Positions 32,455-45,353 of a stretch of 64,000 nucleotides of DNA are shown piece by piece. Origin of the DNA: Chionoecetes opilio (taxonomy: Eukaryota; Arthropoda; Malacostraca; Decapoda; Majidae); contig JACEEZ010000417.1 in NCBI GenBank assembly GCA_016584305.1, positions 16,001 through 80,000 of the forward strand, given 5' to 3'. The notes below the pieces were generated by a model. That model did not search any database. It was not told the DNA's origin and saw nothing but the letters and a program-made list of their open reading frames with translations. The translations under genes were made by a program, and so were the position numbers. Every line of letters begins with the position of its first letter. Position 1 is the stretch's first letter.

Positions 32455-32700
32455 CTAATTCTGGATGGGTGTGGGGTGATGGGTAATGGGTTTGAGTGAA
32501 TCGGTGTGGTGTGATGGGTAATGGTTGAGTGAATGGGTCCGGGGTGATGGGTAATGGGTGAGTGAATGGGTGGGGGTGATGGGTGAGTGAATGGGTGTGG
32601 GGTGATGGGTAATGGGTGAGTAAGTGGGTGGGGGAAGATGGGTAACGCGTGTGGGGTAATGGGTGAGTGAATGGGTGGGGGAAGTGGGTAAGCGTGAGTG
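32455..32700. repeat. GGGTGATGGGTAATGGG minisatellite
   Basis: About nine units of 26-28 bp containing GTGAGTGAATGGGT. Inverse of the array at 29620-29845. Confidence 0.85.
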
Positions 32701-33059
32701 GAGGAATTCCTTCCCTTCTTTGATTCCTTATTTCTTTCGAATTCCTCGTCAGTTCTCTTCTGACTCTTCATCCTCCAATTTCTTCCTTACTCCTTATTCC
32801 TCCTTTCCTTCTCTCATATCTCCTTCCTTCCTCTCTCCCACCTTCCATTATCACCCCATCATCACCAAAAGGAGATGAGATGCCCCCTCTTTTTGCACGG
32901 GTGACTGTCAGAGTTCCCCATGCTGCCGCTAGGATCGCTGCCGTCCATGAATTCAAAATGGCGCGCCATGTTAAATCAGCCGAGTGACACCTCTCGGAGA
33001 GGCTCTCTGCCTATACTCAAGCACACCTCCACCAATCAGAGTAATAATAAAAACCCTGT

Positions 33060-34470
33060 GTTATACCGTGGCCACCGAGATGATAAGGCCTGTGGATCGC
33101 CCGTGACGTCACACATAAGGATACCACCCGCTCCGCTCCCTGTACAAGTTTACCTACCTAATATAATGTTTATCAGTATAAAAGATATACTGTTATCTTC
33201 GGAAATGTTTGTTCTATAATTTTATCAAATAAAAAAAACCGTAAAACACACAAAGAAAATGCCATTATGAGACTTCAAGAAATATGCATTAACTTAAACT
33301 CTTCGCCATTTAATATTTTGCTCGCAAACATTTTACATGGAGAATGTCAATAGAAGCGGAGTTTAATTAGCTTTCCATTGATATATTTCGTTTAGTGATA
33401 AATGAATTAGCGGCATGCATAAATTAGCGTTAACTAAATATAAAAAAATCATGAAATCGGGTAATTTCTAACTATATATGTTTATCAGTATAAAATATAT
33501 ACTGTTATCTTTGGAAATGTTTTGTTCTATAATATTATCAAATAAAAAAAACCGTAAAACACACTAAAGAAATTTCCATTATGAGGACTTTCAAGAAATA
33601 TGCATGAACTTAAACTTTTCGGCCATTTAATTTTTGTTATAAAACTTTTTACATGGAGAATATCAATAGAAGCGGAATTTAATTAGCTTTCTATTGATAT
33701 ATTTTCTTTTCTGATAAATGAATTAGAACCATGCATAAGTTAGCGTTAACTAAATAAATAACATCATGAAATCGGTAATTTACCCGATTTCATGATGTTA
33801 TTTATTTAGTTAACGCTAATTTATGCATAGTTCTAATTCATTTATCAGAAAAGGAAATATATCAATGGAAAGCTAATTAAATTCCGCTTCTATTGATATT
33901 CTCCATGTAAAAGTTTTTGCACAAAATATTAAATAGCGAAAAGTTTAAGTACATGCATATTTCTTGAAAGTCTCATAATGGCATTTCTTAGTGTATCTTA
34001 CGGTTTTTATTTGATAATATTATAGAACAAACATTTCCGAAGATAACAGTATATATTTATACTGATAAACATATATTAGGTAGGAAATTACCCGATTTCA
34101 TGATTTTTATATTAGTTAACGCTAATTTATGCATGCCGCTAATTCATTTATCACTAAACGAAATATATCAATGGAAAGCAATTAAACTCCGCTTCTATCG
34201 ATATTCTCCAGTAAAATGTTTGCGAGCAAAATATTAAATGGCGAAGAGTTTAAGTTAATGCATATTTCTTGAAAGTCTCATAATGGCACTTCTTTGTGTG
34301 TTTACGGTTTTTTATTTGATAATATTATAGAACAAACATTTCCGAAGATAACAGTATATCTTTTATACTGATAAACATTATATTAGGTAGGTAAACTTGT
34401 ACGGGTTCCTTATGGTGTGACGTCACGGGTGATCCACCAGCCTTGTCTCTCGGTGGTTTTCGGTTATACC
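33060..34470. repeat. Nested 1.4-kb palindrome, copy 1
   Basis: Centre near 33778 (ATCGGTAATTTACCCGAT). Each arm contains two related sub-units of about 300 bp (33165-33470 and 33473-33775, mirrored at 33785-34075 and 34085-34390). Each sub-unit starts TTTATCAGTATAAAA and contains TTATCAAATAAA and AATTAGCGTTAACTAA. Outside them, the mirrored blocks CCGTGACGTCACAC and TACAAGTTTACCTACCTAAT extend the palindrome. No ORF. Confidence 0.85.
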
Positions 34471-34608
34471 GCTTTAAAAAATAGGAATGTTCTACTACCC
34501 AAGACTAACCCTTGAGACCCAGACGTAATTCACATTGTAATTTGGGTACCATTAGACGATTCTTAGTGAATATAAGCAATATTTTATAGATATGACCTGT
34601 TTAGTATC

Positions 34609-36723
34609 CTGGGGGGAGATGCTGAGAAGGCCATAGAGGTAAGGCGAAAAGAGCGCCTTACCGTCTCAGGCGCTTTTGTAACGGCCGGCTAAGGCACCGA
34701 CTAAAGCCCATGTACAGTTTGAAAGTTCAGGCGCTTTGCACTGCCTTACACCTCAAACCTATGGCGTGGGCGTGGTCGAGAATCCTACAGCAATCACGTT
34801 GCTATCTGAGCGCTGCTTAGGCAGCTTCGACAATCACAAGGCTGAACACGTCTCTGCTAAGCAAGGGAAAGTGTCCCTCCCCCCTAACCAAGCACTTATG
34901 GCAAGGATTATCACCGTCTCCCCCGCCAAAAGCTGGTTTCATCACAAGTTTGACGTTCAACGCAGGTTTTGACCACTTATATATTTTTGCATTGGGACGT
35001 GCCATACACCATGTAATCGTTAGGGGCTGTGCCGATTCTGGGACAGTGAGGAAAATTTAATTGCAAGCAACCATTCCAGGAATAGAGAAGATGAATAAAA
35101 AAGGTGAAAAAAGTTTATACACGATTTCATTTTGCTCTCGTATCTTATTATAGGTTATAGTTTACTGCAATTTTTATACATCATGATATGCACTAATGTC
35201 TCGTGAAGATGATGGTAGGTTCAGCTGTCCTAAAATATCATCTGGTATATGATAATACGTATAATGTACAATATTTTAGTGCGGGCGGAGCACCTGCCGC
35301 CCGCCGCCGCGGGCGCCCGCCCTAACCAACACACGCACAACAATTTTATCACCAGCATATAACACCCTATAATGCCGCATTAGTCTGCACGATCAATTCA
35401 TACACACCTTGCAACACTATTAATATGTAAACACCAATTGTTACGTTGTAGGAACTGAAACCAGCTGTATTTGCTTTATAAACAGAAGATGAATGTCTGT
35501 CAAAGGCCCACAGCAGCTCACTAAGTCAGGGTCTGACATGCCTTAGTTTTCAGCGCCTTTAGCGTGCCACTAAGGCAGCAATCTCGACTGAGCATTGCGG
35601 TGGGAGGGCGTTTCGCCTTACCACAGGCGCCTAGTGGGTAGGGGCCTAGCTCACTCTCAGCATCTGCCCCTGGGGAGATGCTGAGAATGCCATAGAGGTA
35701 AGGCGAAAAGAGGCTTTACCGTCTTCAGGCGCTTTTGTAACGGCCGGCTAAGGCACTGACTAAAGCCCATGTACAGTTCGAAAGTTCAGGCGCTTTTGCA
35801 CTGCTTAACACCTCCAAAGCCTATGGCTGGGGCGTGGTCCGAGAATCCTACTAGCCAATCACTGTGCCTATCTGAGCAATGCTTAGGCAGCTTCGACCAA
35901 TACAAGGCTTGAACACGTCTCTGCTGAAGCAAGGAATGTTGTCCCTCCCTCCATAACCAAGCACTTATGGCAAGGACACACCGCTCTCCCCGCCAAAAGC
36001 TGTTCATCACAGTTTGACGTTCAACGCAGGTTTGACCACTTATATATTTTTTGCATTAGGACGTGCATACACCATGATAATCGTTTAAGGTGTGCCGATT
36101 CCGGGACAAGTGAAGTGAAATTTAATGAAGCAACATTCCAGGAATAAGGAGAAGATGAATAAAAAAAGGTGAAAAAAAAGTTATACACGATTCATTTGCT
36201 TCATTATCTATTTTAGTATAGTTTACTGCAAGTTTTATGATTCTGATATGCACTAATGTCTCGTGAAGAGATACTATTTCAGCTGTCCTAAATATCATCT
36301 GGTAGTATGATAATACCGTGTAATAGCACAACATTTAGGCGGGCGGAGACCTGCCGCCGCCGCCCCGCCCCCCTAACCAACAACAACACAAATTTCTTAT
36401 CACCAGCATATAACACCTATAATGCCGCATTAGTCTTGCACGATCAATCATAACACCTTGCAACACTATTAATACGTAAACACCAATTGTTAGTTGTAGG
36501 AACTGAAACAAGGCTGTATTGCTTTATAAACAGAAGATGAATGTCTGTCAAAGGCCCACGCAGCTACTAAGTCAGGGTCTGACCATGCCTTAGTTTTCAG
36601 GCCTTTAGCGGTGCCACTAAGGCAGCAGTCTCGACTGAGCATTGCGGTGGGAGGGGCGTTTTCGCCTTACCACAGGCGCCCTAGTGGATAGGCGCCCTAG
36701 CTCACTTCAGCATCTGGCCCCAG
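34609..36723. mobile_element. Tandem pair of hAT-like non-autonomous elements, copy 1
   Basis: Two direct units of about 1.06 kb meeting at about 35670. Each begins CTGGGGnnAGATGCTGAGA and ends with its inverse TCTCAGCATCTGnCCCC. The interior has AGGCGCTTTTG blocks and a CCGCCCGCC run. The pair interrupts a TTAA MITE (left part 34509-34608, right part 36724-36818). No transposase. Confidence 0.7.
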
Positions 36724-36818
36724 GTCCACTAGTTAATTTGCTATCCTCAGGCACTTTTGTAATTTATGGCTAATAACAGACGATTTTATAAACAATGGAA
36801 AGATTGGGCGTGAAGGGT

Positions 36819-37595
36819 TAACTAACTATCATTAACAATCTATTGATCGAGCTACTAACCTGTTGTGTTTGGCGTGAAGTCCTTTGCTATTATTGTAATC
36901 TGGCACTCTGGGTGGAGACGCTGGAGTGCCAAAGCTGACCCACGCCGTTCACCCCGCACCCACCACCACCACACGCACCATAGTCACTCACTCCTACACG
37001 GGTTGACTATTTCTGAAGGTATGCTGGGTTGTAATTATATGGATAAGGATTGATTATTTTAAGGTTATATGCGTGAGGGCGTGTGCGCGCAACATGGATA
37101 AGATTGATTATTTTTTAGGTTATACGCGTGAGGGCGTGTGCGCGCAACAGAAGTGACTGGTAAAGTGATGCTGGCAGACAGAGTAGGCCAGTCAGACAGC
37201 CCCTCGCCCTCTTGGCTCTCTTACATAAGGGTTGTTGTTGCCTAGATACCGCACTATCACGCTTGTTGACGATAGCAGCAGAGTAGGGTACTACTACACT
37301 GAGGGCACTGATCTCGACGGGAACTAATATTTGTTCTTTTAATGATTTATCTGTGATATTGATGTGCTTTCCATTCTAAGAGAGGTTAATAATTTAATAA
37401 GAGAGGTTCATCGCTATCTTAAGGTTAGTAATCAGGATATAAGAAGAAGTAATATGTTCAAGTTGGACAATATAGTATAAAAGAGTGATACAAAAAGATA
37501 TAAGACACACATGGTATTTGCCATTTATTTCCCGCTTAAAAAATTGGAATGTTCTTACCCAAGACTAACCCCTTGAGACCAGAAGGTACTCATAA
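36819..37595. other. Repeat DNA with 64-bp direct duplication
   Basis: No gene seen. A segment containing GGATAAGGATTGATTATTTT, AGGTTATA and GTGAGGGCGTGTGCGCGCAA occurs twice in a row (about 37036-37150). The same arrangement is in the second duplicate at 44580-44695. Confidence 0.5.
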
Positions 37596-37985
37596 GACAA
37601 AATTGATTGAATAAATATTGCAACAAAGGGTGTAATCGCCATCAGTAGAAGCCCCTATAAACAGAGTTTCATTCAAATTGGGATATATTTATTTTCGCCC
37701 AAATCTGCAGGCTTAGGGCCCAGGATATTTTTAAAAAAATCATATTTTAATTAATATCACAGTAACCATAAACATAAGGACAAAATAGTATAGAACATAA
37801 AAGATGCAGCTCATGAAGGCCGATCCAGTGATTTACGCGAAAGTAAAATTCATGCATAAATAAAGCCACAAATCAATGTTTTCTAAAAACAAAACAAAAC
37901 TAAATATCTCGAGAACGTGACATGTTAGGACTAAACGGACTGTGCCATTGCGTAGCTCTCGTCGAACCGGACAAAAAGTATTTAA

Positions 37986-39266
37986 AGTAATCGTCCAGAC
38001 CATTTCCTGATTTAATGTAATCAAATCATAGCCATTAACGAGTATATCAACAATACGTAGTCACTTTTTGTATCCAGTCAGCCGTTTTTAAATAATCCGC
38101 AATCAAAATCTGCAAATTCCCCGAGTTTTCAAAACGCTCTCAAGGTTTGCAGACGTTCAGGCTCAGGCTCGGTGACGTAGCATCAGGGAGGCTCATCTTC
38201 CCGCGCTTGATCAGAGGCACGTAAACACAGAGATAAATATAGTACTTGAAGATATTTGAGTTTTTCTGATAGATTTGTTTTGCTATATGCCACATGCATG
38301 CATCCTTTATGGGTGCAGCAAGACAGCTGTGCCTTTCGAGAAAAGTTTGCACACGGAAAGGAGTGGCGTGTGTAGGGTGATACACGCCTATAGTGTGTTG
38401 GGGCGAGCAGTTGTGTTGAGAAACGGCGCCCCCCCGTAAGACAGTGACTCAGTCCAACACCATACCAGACCAGGTGGCCCTGTTAGACAGGGACGCCAGG
38501 ACTGGCAGCAGCGGTGGACCACCACGACTGTGAGGCTTTGCCTCTTAACAAGACCAAGTAAACCAAGTAAACCAGTTGTGGAGTGGGCGTGCCCTGTGGT
38601 GAGAGACCCTGTGGTGGTGTGGCTGTCACATTTTCTGCCTTCCCGCCCGCATATTTTCCAACTCTATGCTGTAGTTAATGCTAGTATGTGGTTTCCGAGT
38701 AATGACGTTTGACTGTAGCTCCAAAACTAACCATAGGATTTTCTCGAAAGTAACTTCGTTGTGATTCCCACACACACATGGTTTAACCTTATTTACCAAT
38801 CCATGTTTTGGAGAAGTGCCAGGTCCTCCTGCTGAACCTCAGGCTCTGCTAACACCTGTTCATCCACCTCGTACTCGGGCTCAAACATATAGGATCCCAT
38901 GACAATCTGAGGTTCGTTTTCCTCATAGTATACGCGACCAGCGTCATTTCTTTCGGTGTCAGATTGAGCATCGTACTCTAGATCTGTCACAGCGACAGAT
39001 TCACTGTCTGACACCGAAGTACAATCGCTCATCATAACATTTGCCGACAGGTGTCAGACTGAGTGTCTGCGGGCGTCCCTGTTCTGACGTCATCAATAAC
39101 AGTCGTAGCCCTGTTGGAGGGAAGATTTTTTTTTTCGCGCGCTTTTTACAAAAGTCGTGTTTTTACGGAAATAAGGCCTGGAAATCAATTATTTTTGGTG
39201 GATTAGGTGTTTTGAATGTACATTCAACATAATTCGGCAAACAAAAATTGGGTCTGGACGATTACT
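37986..39266. mobile_element. TTAA-flanked DNA transposon, second copy
   Basis: Same 16-bp inverted repeats, with TTAA at 37982-37985 and 39267-39270. A few bases differ from 30503-31792. Confidence 0.8.
38793..39035 (-). CDS. Acidic 80-residue ORF, second copy
   Basis: Protein identical to 31318-31560, with the same splice donor inside the terminal Trp codon. Confidence 0.5.
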   Translation of the reverse strand: MMSDCTSVSDSESVAVTDLEYDAQSDTERNDAGRVYYEENEPQIVMGSYMFEPEYEVDEQVLAEPEVQQEDLALLQNMDW

Positions 39267-39746
39267 TTAAGGTGATTTTCTTTTTAGATCAATAAAAATC
39301 TTACAGTCGAAAAATGCCAAAAACCAAATGAGGCAAAAATGTTGAGGAATTTTGCAGCCAGAAAAAGTGAAATATTTTGTTTAAATATATACATAAAAAT
39401 GATCTCAGTAATAATTGTGTATAATGACGATTTAAATACTTATTATTCAATGTAATTTTCCCAGTGATGAATATTAGTGTAGATGGAGTAATGTTTGTAT
39501 GCATTTATAGGGCGTAAATAAGCTTATACAGCGGGAAAAAATTGCTTTGATTGAAAATTCCATTCTATCTTAAGGTCTCATGCTTAGAATGATGCCCATG
39601 TTTGCCTGATATTATGGTTAACTATGATAGAATACAACTGAAATTTAGAAGAAGCGTACGTAGTATTCCCTTCTCCTGGCATCAAATATCAGTCAGTAAT
39701 TAAATAGCAAGAGGTCAGGATTTTTCACGTCGTAAAAAACAACAGA

Positions 39747-39819
<73 letters not shown>

Positions 39820-39944
39820 TGAGTGAGAGGAAATCTGTGACTGTGTTCTTTAATGCTTATTGCCACACATGTAGCCATTCCTCTGTTGTTGGTTTTGCTT
39901 TTTATATTACGTATGTTCTCTTGTTCTTATCCTAACCTAATTCT

Positions 39945-40185
39945 GGATGGGTGTGGGGTGATGGGTAATGGGTGAGTGAATCGGTGTGGTGTGATGGGTA
40001 ATGGTTGAGTGAATGGGTCCGGGGTGATGGGTAATGGGTGAGTGAATGGGTGGGGGTGATGGGTGAGTGAATGGGTGTGGGGTGATGGGTAATGGGTGAG
40101 TAAGTGGGTGGGGGAAGATGGGTAACGCGTGTGGGGTAATGGGTGAGTGAATGGGTGGGGGAAGATGGGTAACGCGTGAGTGGAG
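39945..40185. repeat. GGGTGATGGGTAATGGG minisatellite, second copy
   Basis: Near-identical to 32455-32700. Confidence 0.85.
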
Positions 40186-40549
40186 GAATTCCTTCCCTTC
40201 TTTGATTCCTTATTTCTTTCGAATTCCTCGTCAGTTCCTCTTCTGACTCTTCATCCCTCCAATTTCTTCCTTACTCCTTATTCCTCCTTTCCTTCTCTCA
40301 TATCTCCTTCCTTCCCTCTCTCCCACCTTCCATTATCACCCCATCATCACCAAAAGGAGATGAGATGCCCCCTCTTTTTGCACGGGTGACTGTCAGAGTT
40401 CCCCTGCTGCCGCTAGGATCGCTGCCGTCCATGAATTCAAAATGGCGCGCCATGTTAAATCAGCCGAGTGACACCTCTCGGAGAGGCTCTCTGCCTATAC
40501 TCAAGCAACACCTCCACCAATCAGAGTAATAATAAAAACCCCTGTGTTA

Positions 40550-41950
40550 TACCGTGGCCACCGAGATGATAAGGCCTGGTGGATCGCCCGTGACGTCACA
40601 CCATAAGGATACCACCCGCTCCGCTCCCTGTACAAGTTTACCTACCTAATATAATGTTTATCAGTATAAAAGATATACTGTTATCTTCGGAAATGTTTGT
40701 TCTATAATATTATCAAATAAAAAACCGTAAAACACACAAAGAAAATGCCATTATGAGACTTTCAAGAAATATGCATTAACTTAAACTCTTCGCCATTTAA
40801 TATTTTGCTCGCAAACATTTTACATGGAGAATGTCAATAGAAGCGGAGTTTAATTAGCTTTCCATTGATATATTTCGTTTAGTGATAAATGAATTAGCGG
40901 CATGCATAAATTAGCGTTAACTAAATATAAAAAATCATGAAATCGGGTAATTTCCTAACTAATATATGTTTATCAGTATAAAAATATATACTGTTATCTT
41001 TGGAAATGTTTGTTCTATAATATTATCAAATAAAAAAACCGTAAAACACACTAAAGAATGCCATTATGAGACTTTCAAGAAATATGCATGAACTTAAACT
41101 TTCGCCATTTAATATTTGTTATAAAACTTTTTACATGGAGAATATCAATAGAAGCGGAATTTAATTAGCTTTCTATTGATATATTTCTTTTCTGATAAAT
41201 GAATTAGAACCATGCATAAGTTAGGTAACTAAATAAATAACATCATGAAATCGGGTAATTTACCCGATTTCATGATGTTATTTATTTAGTTAACGCTAAT
41301 TTATGCATAGTTCTAATTCATTTATCAGAAACGAAATATATCAATGGAAAGCTAATTAAATCCGCTTCTATTGATATTCCCATGAAAAAGTTTTTGCACA
41401 AAATATTAAATAGCGAAAAGTTTAAGTACATGCAATTTCTTGAAAGTCTCATAATGGCATTTCTTAGTGTATCTTACGGTTTTTTATTTGATAATATTAT
41501 AGAACAAACATTTCCGAAGATAACAGTATATATATTTATACTGATAAACATATATTAGGTAGGAAATTACCCGATTTCATGATTTTTTATTTAGTTAACG
41601 CAAATTTATGCATGCGCTAATTCATTTATCACTAAACGAAATATATCAATGGAAAGCTAATTAAACTCCGCTTCTATCGATATTCTCCATGTAAAATGTT
41701 TGCGAGCAAAATATTAAATGGCGAAGAGTTTAAGTTAATGCATATTTCTTGAAGTCTCATAATGGCACTTTCTTTGTGTGTTTTACGGTTTTTTATTTGA
41801 TAATATTATAAACAAACATTTCCGAGATAACAGTATATCTTTATACTGATAAACATTATATTAGGTAGGTAAACTTGTACGGGTTCCTTATGGTGTGACG
41901 TCACGGGTGATCCACCAGGCCCTTTGTCTCTCGGTGGTCTCGGTTATACC
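40550..41950. repeat. Nested 1.4-kb palindrome, copy 2
   Basis: Centre near 41259 (ATCGGGTAATTTACCCGAT). Same four-unit mirror layout as 33060-34470, with fewer small indels. Confidence 0.88.
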
Positions 41951-41989
41951 CGCTTTAAAAAATAGGAATGTTCTACTACCCAAGACTAA

Positions 41990-44357
41990 CCCCTTGAGAC
42001 CCAGAACGTAATTCACATTGTAATTTGGGTACCATTAGACGATTCTTAGTGAATATAAGCAATATTTTATAGATATGACCTGTTTAGTATCCTGGGGGGA
42101 GATGCTGAGAAGTGCCATAGAGGTAAGGCGAAAAGAGCGCCTTACCCGTCTTCAGGCGCTTTTGTAACGGCCCGGCTAAGGCACCGACTAAAGCCCATGT
42201 ACAGTCGAAAGTTCAGGCGCTTTTGCACTGCCTTACACCTCCAAAGCCTATGGCGTGGGCGTGGTCCGAGAATCCTACTAGCCAATCACGTTGCCTATCT
42301 GAGCGCTGCTTAGGCAGCTTCGACCAATCACAAGGCTTGAACACGTCTCTGCTGAAGCAAGGAATGTTGTCCCTCCCTCCCTAACCAAGCACTTATGGCA
42401 AGGATACACCGCTCTCCCCCGCCAAAAGCTGTTTCATCACAAGTTTGACGTTCAACGCAGGTTTTGACCACTTATATATTTTTGCATTGGGACGTGCCAT
42501 ACACCATGATAATCGTTAGGGTGTGCCGATTCTGGGACAGTGAGTGAAAATTTAATGCAAGCAACATTCCAGGAATAAGGAGAAGATGAATAAAAAAAGG
42601 TGAAAAAAAGTTTATACACGATTTCATTTTGCTCTCGTTATCTTATTATAGGTATAGTTTACTGCAATTTTTATACATTCATGATATGCACTAATGTCTC
42701 GTGAAGATGATGGTAGGTTCAGCTGTCCTAAATATCATCTGGTAGTATGATAATACCGTATAATAGTACAATATTTTAGTGCGGGCGGAGCACCTGCCGC
42801 CCGCCGCCCGCCGCCCGCCCCTAACCAACACACAGCACAACATTTCTTATCACCAGCATATAACACCCTATAATGCCGCATTAGTCTTGCACGATCAATT
42901 CATACACACCTTGCAACACTATTAATATGTAAACACCAATTGTTACGTTGTAGGAACTGAAACAAGGCTGTATTTGCTTTATAAACAGAAGATGAATGTC
43001 TGTCAAAGGCCCACAGCAGCTCACTAAGTCAGGGTCTGACCATGCCTTAGTTTTCAGCGCCTTTAGCGGTGCCACTAAGGCAGCAATCTCGACTGAGCAT
43101 TGCGGTGGGAGGGCGTTTCGCCTTACCACAGGCGCCCTAGTGGGTAGGGCGCCCTAGCTCACTCTCAGCATCTGGCCCCTGGGGGGAGATGCTGAGAAGT
43201 GCCATAGAGGTAAGGCGAAAAGAGCGCCTTACCCGTCTTCAGGCGCTTTTGTAACGGCCCGGCTAAGGCACTGACTAAAGCCATGTACGTCGAAAGTTCA
43301 GGCGCTTTTGCACTGCTTACACCTCCAAAGCCTATGGCGTGGGTGGTCCGAGAATCCTACTAGCCAATCACGTTGCCTATCTGAGCACTGCTTAGGCAGC
43401 TTCGACCAATCACAAGGCTTGAACACGTCTCTGCTGAAGCAAGGAATGTTGTCCCTCCCTCCCTAACCAAGCATTATGGCAAGGACACACCGCTCATTCC
43501 CCGCCAAAAGCTGTTTCATCACAAGTTTGACGTTCAACGCAGGTTTTGACCACTTATATATTTTTGCATTAGGACGTGCCATACACCATGATAATCGTTA
43601 AGGTGTGCCGATTCCGGGACAGTGAGTGAAAATTTAATGAAGCAACATTCCAGGAATAAGGAGAAGATGAATAAAAAAAGGTTGAAAAAAAAGTTTATAC
43701 ACGATTTCATTTTGCTCTCATTATCTTATTATAGGTATAGTTTACTGCAAGTTTTATGCATTCATGATATGCACTAATGTCTCGTGAAGATGATACTATG
43801 TTCAGCTGTCCTAAATTCATCTGGTAGTATGATAATACCGGGTAATAGCACAACATTTTAGTGCGGCGGAGCACCTGCCGCCCGCCGCCCGCCGCCCGCC
43901 CTAACCAACACACAACACAAATTTCTTATCACCAGCATATAACACCTATAATGCCGCATAGTCTTGCACGATCAATTCATACACACCTTGCAACACTATT
44001 AATACGTAAACACCAATTGTTACGTTGTAGGAACTGAAACAAGGCTGTATTTGCTTTATAAACAGAAGATGAATGTCTGTCAAAGGCCCACAGCAGCTCA
44101 CTAAGTCAGGGTCTGACCATGCCTTAGTTTTCAGCGCCTTTAGCGGTGCCACTAAGGCAGCAGTCTCGACTGAGCATTGCGGTGGGAGGGCGTTTCGCCT
44201 TACCACAGGCGCCCTAGTGGATAGGGCGCCCTAGCTCACTCTCAGCATCTGGCCCCAGGTCCACTAGTTAATTTGCTATCCTCAGGCACTTTTTGTAATT
44301 TTATGGCTAATAACAGACGATTTTATATAACAATGGAAAGATTTGGGCGTGAAGGGG
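41990..44357. mobile_element. TTAA-type MITE interrupted by hAT-like pair
   Basis: The left end CCCCTTGAGACCCAGAACG and right end GGGCGTGAAGGGG match the intact 205-bp MITEs at 45885-46089, 57230-57436 and 61519-61723. It is split at 42091/44259 by the 2.17-kb hAT-like pair. Confidence 0.8.
42092..44258. mobile_element. Tandem pair of hAT-like non-autonomous elements, copy 2
   Basis: Units 42092-43180 and 43179-44258, joined through a shared CTGGCCCCTGGGGGG junction. Terminal inverted repeats CTGGGG-SS-AGATGCTGAGA. No 8-bp target duplication is evident. Inner ORFs such as 42881-43129 are not recognisable. Confidence 0.72.
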
Positions 44358-45353
44358 TTAACTAACTATCATTAACAATCTATTGATCGAGCTACTAACC
44401 TGTTGTGTTTGGCGTGAAGTCCTTTGCTATTATTGTAATCTGGCACTCTGGGTGGAGACGCTGGAGTGCCAAAGCTGACCCCACGCCGTTCACCCCCGCA
44501 CCCACCACCACCACACGCACCATAGTCACTCACTCCCTACACGGGTTGACTATTTCTGAAGGTATGCTGGGTTGTAATTATATGGATAAGGATTGATTAT
44601 TTTTAAGGTTATATGCGTGAGGGCGTGTGCGCGCAACATGGATAAGGATTGATTATTTTTTAGGTTATACGCGTGAGGGCGTGTGCGCGCAACAGAAGTG
44701 ACTGGTAAAGTGATGCTGGCAGACAGAGTAGGCCAGTCAGACATGCCCCTCGCCCTCTTGGCTCTCTTACATAAGGGTTGTTGTTGCCTAGATACCGCAC
44801 TATCACGCTTGTTGACGATAGCAGCAGAGTAGGGTACTACTACACTGAGGGCACTGATCTCGACGGGAACTAATATTTGTTCTTTTAATTGATTCTATCT
44901 GTGATATTGATGTGCTTTCCATTCTAAGAGAGGTTAATAATTTAATTAAGAGAGGTTCATCGCTATCTTAAGGTTAGTAATCAGGATATAAGAAGAAGTA
45001 ATATGTTCAAGTTGGACAAATATAGGTATAAAAAGAGTGATACAAAAAGATATAAGACACACAGTGGTTATTTGCCATTTATTACCCGCTTTAAAAAATT
45101 GGAATGTTCTACTACCCAAGACTAACCCCTTGAGACCCAGAACGTAATTTCGAATAAATAAATAAATAAATGTCTTTCTTAATTCACCACCGCACCAACA
45201 TTATGTAAACAATAAAATGTTCATGCCAGTGCTTTCATTACCCTTAACCTTCTCAATTTCTTGTACTCATGCTTAGACGACATACAGAACAAAATTAGCA
45301 TTTCTCTGTCAAAGACCTTGGTATAGACAGGCCCTAGTCCCTGAGATATGTGG

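Larger units (their letters stand above)
29345..32970. mobile_element. Long-inverted-repeat element with minisatellite arms
   Basis: The left arm (29345-29845) starts GCGCCATTTTGAATTCATGG and runs through AGGAATTCCTCCACTC into CACCCATTACCCATC tandem units. The right arm (about 32455-32970) carries the same sequence reverse-complemented. Arms of about 500 bp that include a minisatellite are typical of foldback-type elements. The interior holds a TTAA-flanked transposon (30503-31792), a duplicated interior segment (29850-30110 and 31797-32045, direct) and an AT microsatellite. Confidence 0.6.
30100..37595. repeat. 7.5-kb tandem duplication, copy 1
   Basis: Colinear with 37596-45148 at an offset of about 7,475 bases. 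Positions 30.15-32.95 kb are almost identical to 37.63-40.44 kb. The rest of copy 1 (33.2-37.6 kb) has many one-base losses compared with copy 2, so it looks less well corrected. The boundary falls in the TTAACCCCTTGAGACC MITE sequence. Confidence 0.85.
37596..45148. repeat. 7.5-kb tandem duplication, copy 2
   Basis: Second, cleaner copy of 30100-37595 in the same orientation. It starts inside the long-inverted-repeat element, so only that element's right arm (about 39945-40450) is repeated. The end (about 45148) is again at a CCCCTTGAGACCCAGAACG MITE end. Confidence 0.85.

Noticed and set aside
29620..32700. CRISPR-like array in the GGGTGATGGG repeats
   Set aside because: Contiguous minisatellite without unique spacers, in a eukaryotic context.
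42781..42830. CpG island promoter at the CCGCCCGCC run
   Set aside because: It is an internal part of the hAT-like element and recurs in all four units.
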